A stretch of 10,195 nt of DNA from Methanobacteriota archaeon. Its GTDB lineage: Archaea > Thermoplasmatota > Poseidoniia > Poseidoniales > Poseidoniaceae. The notes beneath the pieces are model-generated. The model did not search any database. It was not told the DNA's origin and worked only from the letters and a program-made list of their open reading frames with translations. This document shows, piece by piece, positions 1-5,908 of this stretch. Each line of letters begins with the position of its first letter. The first letter of the stretch is position 1. The position numbers and the translations under genes were made by a program. The stretch covers positions 1 through 10,195 of the forward strand of contig JABGWN010000292.1 in assembly GCA_018645535.1 (NCBI GenBank), written 5' to 3'.

Positions 1-1017
1 ATTTTCTTGACTTGTGAAAACCCACAATCGTTGATCATCAATATGCTCCCCGAATTCCATGTGAGAACGTAAGGCAGAAGCAGTGGTCCTCATCTCCTCT
101 AGACTGGCTTGAGGACAACCGATGACGACTAAGTCCACTTGACCTTCTGGTTTTAATTCCTCATATCGGAGCATGAGATCATCTTGAGTAAATTCTAATT
201 CACCCTGCCATTCGACGTTTGAAAAATCCTCCAGTGATTGTAATGAATGTCCATCAACCCACATCATTGGCGTACCATAGTTTGCTGCTGCTGCTGTTAG
301 TGCCTTCTTACGAGCAAAAGAAATGTACTTCGGTAAACCTTCAACATAAGGCATCGGTCCGAACGGAAGATTCCATCCTGGCTTAGCGTTTCGCCCAATC
401 CAATCACCAAGAATGGAGTAATCAGAAAGTGTTTCAAGTTCGCAAGATATCTTGACTCGAATGTTAGGAACCCTATGCTCGAGTAGGTGTAAACCCCATT
501 CAGGAGCATATCCTGTTAGTGCAGTGGCTAGAGCACTGAGTCCTGATTCTCTGTTTGTAATGAGTGACGTCCAGGTATTTGTGTAACAAACTGCATTCGA
601 TTCAGCCCATGAAGCAGTTTCACCCTCAATCTCAATTCCTCGATCATAAGGCGTACAAGAGAGGGTTGATTCAATGCCCAATCGGTCATAGGCTTGGACA
701 ATCTCAAATTGCTGTTCCAGAAAATCTGGCCAAGCAATATCCATTTCCTTCATTTTACGTTTATCGCATCCTGCGGAATTCAACGTTGTTGGAATTACAA
801 CGGTACCATTTTCATCACCACTCAAATCCTTCAAAAAACGACGTAACCCGTGACCTCCAGTGATGACTGACACACCTGAGACGTGGGCATGGTCCACTTC
901 GACGAATGCGGATGCTTTTGCAGTACGTGCTAAATCGACAACAAGACGAGCTGCCTTTTGTCGAGTAGCCCCCTCCAAGCCTTCGAGTTGTCGTGATAAC
1001 CTCTCTGGCAGGTGCAT
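1..1017 (-). CDS. Aconitase X (AcnX) large subunit, probable phosphomevalonate dehydratase, C-terminus cut by window edge
   Basis: The 339 visible residues belong to the AcnX family (formerly DUF521). In archaea the large subunit pairs with a small swivel subunit to dehydrate mevalonate 5-phosphate to trans-anhydromevalonate 5-phosphate in the archaeal mevalonate pathway; other members act on hydroxyproline isomers. Visible family marks are HVSGVS (45-50), PTTLN (76-80), SCTPY with Cys121, the block from SWAES (136-140) through TNRES (154-158) to GLHL (175-178), and GCPQAS with Cys301. Cys121 and Cys301 are the likely iron-sulfur ligands; a third cysteine expected near the C-terminus would lie off the left edge. 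Family length is about 400 residues, so some 60-70 are missing. I chose ATG at 1017 because MHLPE matches the usual MYLT-type N-terminus; an in-frame ATG at 1044 would add nine residues. Neither has a Shine-Dalgarno sequence. The small subunit is not in view. AcnX family is firm; the exact substrate is inferred. Confidence 0.88.
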   Translation of the reverse strand, partial: MHLPERLSRQLEGLEGATRQKAARLVVDLARTAKASAFVEVDHAHVSGVSVITGGHGLRRFLKDLSGDENGTVVIPTTLNSAGCDKRKMKEMDIAWPDFLEQQFEIVQAYDRLGIESTLSCTPYDRGIEIEGETASWAESNAVCYTNTWTSLITNRESGLSALATALTGYAPEWGLHLLEHRVPNIRVKISCELETLSDYSILGDWIGRNAKPGWNLPFGPMPYVEGLPKYISFARKKALTAAAANYGTPMMWVDGHSLQSLEDFSNVEWQGELEFTQDDLMLRYEELKPEGQVDLVVIGCPQASLEEMRTTASALRSHMEFGEHIDDQRLWVFTSQEN

Positions 1018-1069
1018 ATTATCTTCGAAGTACTGGCGCTTCATCAAGACTCGTATGATTGACCGATGG

Positions 1070-1078
1070 TTTTGATAC
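1070..1078 (+). promoter_or_regulatory. Possible TATA-like element (TTTTGATAC)
   Basis: An AT-rich patch is centred about 27 nt before the ATG at 1101, the spacing expected between an archaeal TATA box and the start of a leaderless mRNA. Read on the other strand it gives TATCAAAA, about 29 nt from the alternative AcnX ATG at 1044, so it might in principle serve both directions. The match to the archaeal TATA consensus is weak and no clear BRE is visible; the call rests mainly on position. Confidence 0.25.
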
Positions 1079-1081
1079 CGT

Positions 1082-1089
1082 TGACGTCA
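1082..1089. promoter_or_regulatory. 8-bp perfect palindrome TGACGTCA, possible operator
   Basis: A perfect palindrome sits between the TATA-like patch and the ATG at 1101, where a bound regulator would block transcription. It does not extend beyond 8 bp, so it may be chance; no regulator is named for it. Confidence 0.15.
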
Positions 1090-1100
1090 CTCCGCTAATT

Positions 1101-3266
1101 ATGTCCTCATCTGAGAACAATAACCAAACAGCCCGCGGAGATAGACAACAAAACCGTTTCCTATCTCTCGAGAATGCAAAACGTATTCTCAAAACAACCG
1201 TCGTGCTCAGTGCACTTCTTCTGTCAATTTGGGCAGTCGTTCTCAATCAAGCACTTGAGCCTCTATCCGATGAAAATATGGAGGACAGTGTCATACTCGT
1301 CGAAACAGAAGGAAGAGAGGCTGATGTCTATTGCCCAGAAGGTGGAGCAGACATATTCCTTGGTACGGATTTCGATGGGAACGGTAAACTGTCAACAGAT
1401 GAAATAACCTCAAGCACCAAAGTTTGTCACGGTCAACAAGGCCTCTCAGGCCCTCAAGGTCAACAAGGTTATGATGGAATCAATGGTGATCATGGGAATG
1501 GAAGTCTTGTGAATCTTACAGCTTTATCCCCTGGAATACCTTGTTCATTTGGAGGAATACAAGTTCAATCGGGTATCGACACCAATAGAAACCAATTCTT
1601 AGATTCAACCGAAGTAGATACAACCTCCCATATTTGCGATGGCCGATTAGGAGGAGATGGAGAAGATGGAGAACAAGGTACCAACGGAAGCCAAGGATAT
1701 TCAGCCATCATCGATCAACAACCTGCACCGACTGCTCTTTGTTCCAATGGCGTAGTCATGCGATTTGGCGTCGATGATGGAATCGATGGAGGAATAGCAG
1801 GAGATGGAATTCTTCATGATGATGAAGTTCGTGAATCCCTCCGAATCTGCTCTGAGCAATTGTATCAGGGGATTGTAGGAGATATTTTTGTGAATTCAGG
1901 TGACTCCGCGTCAAGTCAATGTTATGAAAGTACAACAAGTAGCGAAACTGGAATGTATCTTTTCGCTGCATCAAATGGTATCAATGGCTGCGAATTGTGG
2001 ATGCTTGATGTCGATAATACGCCAATTGTTTTGAAAGATATTCATCCAACAGGTGATTCTATTCCTGGTAAGATCCTTGGGCTTCAATCCATGGTGACAG
2101 AACGTGGATTGCGATTTGTTTTTGATGCAGATGATGGTGTGCATGGACGTGAATTGTGGGTATCAGATGGAACTGCTTCAGGGACGTTAATGGTCGGAGA
2201 TATTGAAACTGGAGATGGAATTGATTTCACAAGTGAACTTACGCAATGGATGAATGGAGTTGTTTTCACCACCAATGGACAACAAGGACAACGAATGTGG
2301 TGGACGAATGGAAGTGTAACAACTTCAATCTGGCAAGCGCCTTGGCTTACAAGCAGTGCAAGTTCAGATTTGATGAATCAATCTGCTTCCCTCTCATCAT
2401 TAGGTCAAAACATGTTGCTAGGTGATGATAATGCACTTTGGTTTGCAGCGAAAGAAGCTAATATTGGTCTCGAAGTAATGCAATTGGATTCCGCAGGAAC
2501 ACTAACGATGTATGATCTTCATCCATTTGGAGATTCTTCGCCATCAGAAGCGATGGTTTCCAATAACGGCCTTGTGCTTGTTGCTGGAGATGGAACTGGC
2601 CGTCAACTCGCATACCTCGATGGTACTGGTGGTCTTCAGTGGCTTACATCGATGACAAAGGAAGGCACGACTACACCGGTTACGACTATGGCTCCTAAGT
2701 TTGGATTGCATCAAATCGGAGATTCAATCATCTTCGATGTGGTTTATCGTGGTGCAGATGCTACGTTATTCTCATACTCTTTTGCAACCTCAAACCTTGT
2801 TGAATTGAGTTCAACAATCCTTGCACCAGGCCATAGTCTCGAATCTGTTACCAATGGGAATACGATTTGGTTTGATTGTGTTCTTGCAAGTACGGGCATG
2901 GAGTTGTGTCAAACTGATGGAACGGTAGAGGGGACTCATCTCACAGTTGATTTGATGCAAGGCATAAGCAGTAGTCTTCCTCAAGCGCTGTTGTACACAG
3001 ATTCAACATTGTTCGTTCTCGCAGAAGGAATTGATGAAACTGGAACCAATAGCGGCCATGCGTTGTGGGCTATCGAGAATCAAGTGGCTACAGTGGCTTT
3101 TGATCCGTATACTGGGATAGGGAATGATTCCAACGCTGGAACATATGGAGGATTAATCGCTTCGTCCACACACGTATTTTTCATTGCTGATGATGGAATA
3201 CACGGGCATGAATTACATCAATACCTCTTGCCATCGATTCAGAATCAATGGGTCGTTTGGAGTTGA
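1101..3266 (+). CDS. Membrane-anchored surface protein with Cys-bounded Ca-loop cassettes, Gly-X-Y linkers and ELW-type repeats
   Basis: This encodes 721 residues, with no enzyme motif that I recognise. A polar N-terminus of about 30 residues precedes one hydrophobic segment (about 32-49), giving a signal anchor with the rest outside. Residues 78-250 hold three cassettes resembling DUF7151: Cys...EF-hand-like Asp-rich loop...Cys, at C78/C109, C148/C179 and C214/C250. Between them run perfect collagen-like Gly-X-Y triplets (111-134 and 181-201). Residues about 286-706 carry degenerate repeats around ELWVSDGTASGT (351-362), with ADDGVHGREL (343-352) and ADDGIHGHEL (696-705) as the best-matched pair, as in beta-propeller-like ELW-repeat surface proteins. 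I chose ATG 1101: extending upstream requires a TTG at 1059 and would overlap the AcnX alternative start. The gene is divergent from AcnX and its last 22 bp overlap trhO tail to tail. A role in adhesion, glycan or particle contact is plausible but not shown. Confidence 0.85.
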   Translation: MSSSENNNQTARGDRQQNRFLSLENAKRILKTTVVLSALLLSIWAVVLNQALEPLSDENMEDSVILVETEGREADVYCPEGGADIFLGTDFDGNGKLSTDEITSSTKVCHGQQGLSGPQGQQGYDGINGDHGNGSLVNLTALSPGIPCSFGGIQVQSGIDTNRNQFLDSTEVDTTSHICDGRLGGDGEDGEQGTNGSQGYSAIIDQQPAPTALCSNGVVMRFGVDDGIDGGIAGDGILHDDEVRESLRICSEQLYQGIVGDIFVNSGDSASSQCYESTTSSETGMYLFAASNGINGCELWMLDVDNTPIVLKDIHPTGDSIPGKILGLQSMVTERGLRFVFDADDGVHGRELWVSDGTASGTLMVGDIETGDGIDFTSELTQWMNGVVFTTNGQQGQRMWWTNGSVTTSIWQAPWLTSSASSDLMNQSASLSSLGQNMLLGDDNALWFAAKEANIGLEVMQLDSAGTLTMYDLHPFGDSSPSEAMVSNNGLVLVAGDGTGRQLAYLDGTGGLQWLTSMTKEGTTTPVTTMAPKFGLHQIGDSIIFDVVYRGADATLFSYSFATSNLVELSSTILAPGHSLESVTNGNTIWFDCVLASTGMELCQTDGTVEGTHLTVDLMQGISSSLPQALLYTDSTLFVLAEGIDETGTNSGHALWAIENQVATVAFDPYTGIGNDSNAGTYGGLIASSTHVFFIADDGIHGHELHQYLLPSIQNQWVVWS
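1431..1502 (+). repeat. Collagen-like run, eight Gly-X-Y triplets
   Basis: Residues 111-134 of the surface protein have glycine at every third position without a break, including GPQGQQG. The run starts directly after the closing Cys of the first cassette. It is short for a stable triple helix but is rich in Gln and Asp like many bacterial and archaeal collagen-like linkers. Confidence 0.7.
1641..1703 (+). repeat. Second collagen-like run, seven Gly-X-Y triplets
   Basis: Residues 181-201 again show unbroken Gly-X-Y, following the closing Cys of the second cassette. It is acidic (GGDGEDGEQG). Its placement at the same point of the cassette unit shows that the linker and cassette repeat together. 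Confidence 0.7.
1956..3218 (+). repeat. Degenerate ELW-type beta-propeller-like repeat region
   Basis: Residues about 286-706 contain spaced units of the form [F/W]-x-A-x-D/N-G-x-x-G-x-E-L-W-x-x-D-G-T. Recognisable copies are at GINGCELW (293-300), GVHGRELWVSDGTASGT (346-362), IGLEVMQLDSAGT (455-467), GMELCQTDGTVEGT (599-612) and GIHGHEL (699-705). Linking stretches such as LKDIHPTGDS (311-320) and YDLHPFGDSS (471-480) also match each other. The units are too diverged to give an exact blade count by eye. Confidence 0.6.
3245..3266. other. 22-bp tail-to-tail overlap of coding sequences
   Basis: The plus-strand surface-protein gene ends with TGA at 3264-3266, while the minus-strand trhO gene ends with TGA read at 3247-3245. 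Both frames are open up to these stops, so the 3' ends overlap and no intergenic terminator can exist between them; the transcripts must end inside the opposing gene. Confidence 0.85.
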
Positions 3267-4087
3267 ACTCTGTCGATGCAATACGAGCAAGATATCCCAG
3301 GGACATAAGCTGGGTCCAGTTGTTGTTCTGGAAGTAGAGGCTCTCTGCATGCGAAGCATACGGTTGTTCCAGTTTCTGTTAAGTCAGGCTTTAGAGCAAC
3401 TCGCTTATCGAATACAAAGCACTCTCCATCCCAATGATCGCCTCCTACATCTTGGAAGTAGCCAAGGATACCACCTTCTAATTGCCTGATGTTCGTAAAA
3501 CCTGCATCCCGCATGATGACACTCGCTTTTTCGCAACGTACACCACCAGTACAGAACATGACGATTTGTTTGTTTTTGAATGAATCATCCATGTTTGCAA
3601 CTGCTTCTGGGAAGGCTCTGAAGGTTTTGATGCCGAGTTCAATTGAATTGTGGAAACTGCCTAAGCGAGTTTCATATGTGTTCCTTGTATCGAGTAAAAC
3701 AATGTCCTCGTTGTTTGAAAGACGTTGATGCAATTCATTTGGAAAGATTCGTCCATCCTCGGAATCAATACGATCGAAGTTGGGGAGACCTACTGAAATG
3801 ATTTCGTTTTTTAATCGAACATTCATTCGATTAAATGGTTGTGAGTCCGAAGTTGATTCTTTGAATGAAATATCGTTGAAACGCTTATCTTCAATAACCC
3901 AGTTTCTAAATGTGATAATGTTTGATTCAAGGCCTGCAACGAAGATATTAATGCCTTCATGACTCAGTAAGATTGTACCCTTCAATTCGAGTGAATCACA
4001 CTTATGTTTGAACGGTTCTCGGAGATTATTGCGATCAGGAATTGTGATGAATTTGTACCCAGCAATGTTGAGGTACTCCTCCGTCAT
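3245..4087 (-). CDS. trhO: TrhO, rhodanese-family tRNA uridine-34 hydroxylase (YceA/UPF0176)
   Basis: This is a full-length 280-residue protein of the TrhO family, which uses O2 to hydroxylate wobble uridine 34 of certain tRNAs, giving 5-hydroxyuridine. The N-terminal ferredoxin-like part carries the family signature GTILLSHEGINIFVAG (37-52). The rhodanese domain (about 115-215) includes LLDTRNTYE (131-139) and the active-site loop CTGGVRCEK (Cys179-Lys187), where both family cysteines, 179 and 185, are kept. The C-terminal tail has CxxC at 244/247 and CxxC at 267/270 around LLPEQQ and YVPGISC, likely a zinc or structural site and typical of the longer members. Start ATG 4087 is supported by an upstream GAGGG. 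It lies 37 bp downstream of nadE on the same strand. The family is common in bacteria and patchy in archaea, so transfer is possible. Confidence 0.93.
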   Translation of the reverse strand: MTEEYLNIAGYKFITIPDRNNLREPFKHKCDSLELKGTILLSHEGINIFVAGLESNIITFRNWVIEDKRFNDISFKESTSDSQPFNRMNVRLKNEIISVGLPNFDRIDSEDGRIFPNELHQRLSNNEDIVLLDTRNTYETRLGSFHNSIELGIKTFRAFPEAVANMDDSFKNKQIVMFCTGGVRCEKASVIMRDAGFTNIRQLEGGILGYFQDVGGDHWDGECFVFDKRVALKPDLTETGTTVCFACREPLLPEQQLDPAYVPGISCSYCIDRVQLQTTH

Positions 4088-4093
4088 GATTGA

Positions 4094-4098
4094 CCCTC
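4094..4098 (-). promoter_or_regulatory. Shine-Dalgarno-like GAGGG ahead of trhO
   Basis: On the minus strand GAGGG sits 6 nt before the trhO ATG at 4087, good spacing for a ribosome binding site. It is the only clear one in the window and fits translation from a shared transcript with nadE. A second GAGGG at 4107-4111 is too far upstream to act. Confidence 0.45.
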
Positions 4099-4124
4099 TG
4101 GCTTTTCCCTCTTATCTTCACCGA

Positions 4125-5870
4125 TTAACGACGCCAATCGTGGCGACTTGCGAGAGGATGTCGCCAGCCTTGCCCGAAAGCGCGAGGAGATACACGAGGT
4201 GCAGGTGCCATTTGCCATCGCTTGTGTTCATTGGCCTCTAGTCGTCTTAGCACCGTAACGACAGTTTCCCTGTCATGTCCTTTTGATGTAATTTCGTCTG
4301 CTCCAAGCCCGTCTTCAATATGATACTTCAAGATTGAATCAAGTACTTTGTATGGAGGAAGTGTATCATCATCACGTTGATCTGGAGCAAGTTCAGCAGA
4401 AGGAGGTTTGGTCAGAGTTGAATCGTTTACAGGGGGTGCCTTACCTTCCTTTGCAGCACGGCTGTTGAAGACGTTTGCAAGACCATACACTTCCATCTTG
4501 TAAACATCACCGAGAGGTGTGTATCCTCCGGCCATATCGCCATACAGCGTGCAATAACCTTGAGCCAGTTCAGATTTATTTCCAGTTGCAATCGCCATAC
4601 GTTGTTGGGCGTTTGCATGAGACATGACAAGAATTGCTCGTAATCGAGCCTGAATGTTTTCTCGAGCAACGGGAGATCCGTTCTCCAACACGGATTCTAT
4701 TTGATTTTCTACCAAATGATGGAGATCGTCGATTGGGAGTGAATCATATTCCATCCCCAACGATACAGCAGTATGCTTCGCATCTGATTTTGAGTGCTCG
4801 GATGAGAATCGAGAAGGCATAGATAGACCGAGTACATTCTCTGGCCCTACTGCTGCACAGGCTACACAGGCGGCAACTGCAGAGTCTATACCTCCGCTTA
4901 ACCCAAGAACAATTCGCTTAATTCCTGATTTCCTACAGTAATCACGGAGACCTAAGACGACAGCATCGGCAAGAGCCTCAAGAACTGTTTCCTCATCCTG
5001 TTCAAGTTCATTTTCACCAGAGAGTTGAATCAAACCAATACTCTCTTCTTCTTCCATTGAAATCCATTGAGAATGAGTCGAATCGTTAACATCGATGAGA
5101 AGTATTCCTTCCTCCCAAGCAGGTGCAATTACCACATCTCCGTTAGGCCATGCTCCCAGAGAACGCCCATCGAACAGAAGGTCATCGTTTCCTCCCACTT
5201 GGTTGGCAAGCAAGAATGGATGATTGAGGCATTCAGATGCTGTTCGAGCAACACGGAGCCGTGTTTGTATTTTCTCAGCATGATAAGGTGAAGCAGAAAG
5301 GTTGACGGTTGCATCGAGTTCTACGCCTTGGCGTCCCCATTCAGCAAGTTGTTCAATGGGATCTGCATCGTACTTTGAAGGAGTTTCTCCCGAAACTTGC
5401 CAAGCATCCTCGCATACAGTAACACCGAGTTCGAATGAACCGTTAATTGTTCGAGCAATTCCTGGACGATCATCCGCATCAAAATAACGGGCTTCGTCAA
5501 ACACATCATATGTAGGAAGAAGTTGTTTACGCGCCACAACCTTCGCAGGTGCTTGATTACCGATGAGTAAAACACCATTCCCAGGTTGCTCACGGTGATG
5601 TTCGGGTACAGTTGGTGTTCCAACAAGCACAGGTATGTCCACGTTAATCTTCATCGCCGTTTCCTGTGCGATTTGAATGAAACTCGGCTGCATCAGTAAA
5701 TCTCTGGGAGGATAACCACAAATTGCCAGTTCAGTACTGACACAAACAGAAGCACCATGCGATTGAGCACAATCAACCATCTCTTGTAAACGCTGAGCGT
5801 TCCCTACGATATCCCCTACCGTAGGATTAAACTGAAGCAGGGCGATCCGTCCCTTGCTTTGATTGCCCAT
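4125..5870 (-). CDS. nadE: Glutamine-dependent NAD+ synthetase NadE, two-domain form
   Basis: This 581-residue enzyme makes NAD+ from deamido-NAD+ and ATP, with ammonia taken from glutamine. The N-terminal nitrilase-type glutaminase domain (about 7-265) keeps its Glu-Lys-Cys triad: Glu47 in STELAICGYPPRDLL, Lys115 in ARKQLLPTYDVFDE, and Cys153 in VTVCEDAW. The C-terminal synthetase domain (about 300-575) has the ATP-pyrophosphatase P-loop LSGGIDS (324-330), followed by ATGNKSELAQGYCTLYGDMAGG (428-449), which binds the deamido-NAD/ATP substrates. The C-terminal RAFGQGWRHPLASRH matches the usual family ending. Length is normal and no catalytic residue is missing. Start ATG 5870 lies 38 bp after the giant surface-protein gene; no Shine-Dalgarno sequence is visible. 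Many archaea have only the short ammonia-dependent form, so the fused glutaminase version hints at a bacterial-type lineage of the gene. Confidence 0.97.
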   Translation of the reverse strand: MGNQSKGRIALLQFNPTVGDIVGNAQRLQEMVDCAQSHGASVCVSTELAICGYPPRDLLMQPSFIQIAQETAMKINVDIPVLVGTPTVPEHHREQPGNGVLLIGNQAPAKVVARKQLLPTYDVFDEARYFDADDRPGIARTINGSFELGVTVCEDAWQVSGETPSKYDADPIEQLAEWGRQGVELDATVNLSASPYHAEKIQTRLRVARTASECLNHPFLLANQVGGNDDLLFDGRSLGAWPNGDVVIAPAWEEGILLIDVNDSTHSQWISMEEEESIGLIQLSGENELEQDEETVLEALADAVVLGLRDYCRKSGIKRIVLGLSGGIDSAVAACVACAAVGPENVLGLSMPSRFSSEHSKSDAKHTAVSLGMEYDSLPIDDLHHLVENQIESVLENGSPVARENIQARLRAILVMSHANAQQRMAIATGNKSELAQGYCTLYGDMAGGYTPLGDVYKMEVYGLANVFNSRAAKEGKAPPVNDSTLTKPPSAELAPDQRDDDTLPPYKVLDSILKYHIEDGLGADEITSKGHDRETVVTVLRRLEANEHKRWQMAPAPRVSPRAFGQGWRHPLASRHDWRR

Positions 5871-5908
5871 AGTTTAGCCAACCCGCCGTGATTCATAGCC
5901 CTGATGCC

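Larger units (their letters stand above)
1018..1100. promoter_or_regulatory. Divergent intergenic promoter region
   Basis: These 83 bp separate the start codons of the minus-strand AcnX gene and the plus-strand surface-protein gene, so both promoters should lie here or just inside the opposite gene. There is no purine-rich ribosome binding site ahead of either ATG, which fits leaderless transcripts as used by many archaea. The only AT-rich patch is at 1070-1078. The region holds no RNA gene or long inverted repeat that I can see. Confidence 0.5.
1332..1850 (+). repeat. Three cysteine-bounded Asp-rich cassettes (DUF7151-like)
   Basis: Within the surface protein the cassettes start at C78, C148 and C214, periods of 70 and 66 residues. 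Each runs from a Cys plus short Gly-containing turn, through a G-x-D loop (GTDFDGNGKLSTDE, GIDTNRNQFLDSTE, and a longer GVDDGIDGG...HDDE version), to a closing Cys (C109, C179, C250). Cys-to-Cys spacing is 31, 31 and 36. The loops look like EF-hand or dockerin-type calcium sites, with a disulfide likely closing each cassette. The third is expanded and its closing motif is CSE instead of CHG/CDG. Confidence 0.65.

Noticed and set aside
283..296. Short CTG trinucleotide repeat
   Set aside because: It encodes a run of four alanines inside the AcnX helix region and is too short to be treated as a repeat element.
1059..1100. Upstream extension of the plus-strand surface protein to position 1059
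   Set aside because: The codon at 1059 is TTG and the added 14 residues have no sign of being coding; ATG at 1101 has a TATA-like patch at the right distance and avoids more overlap with the AcnX region.
3184..3489. 101-codon plus-strand frame spanning the end of the surface gene and the antisense of trhO
   Set aside because: It overlaps two well-supported genes in wrong frames and shows no family motif.
5871..5908. Terminator or small RNA between the giant surface gene and nadE
   Set aside because: No hairpin followed by a T-run on the minus strand and only 38 bp of space.
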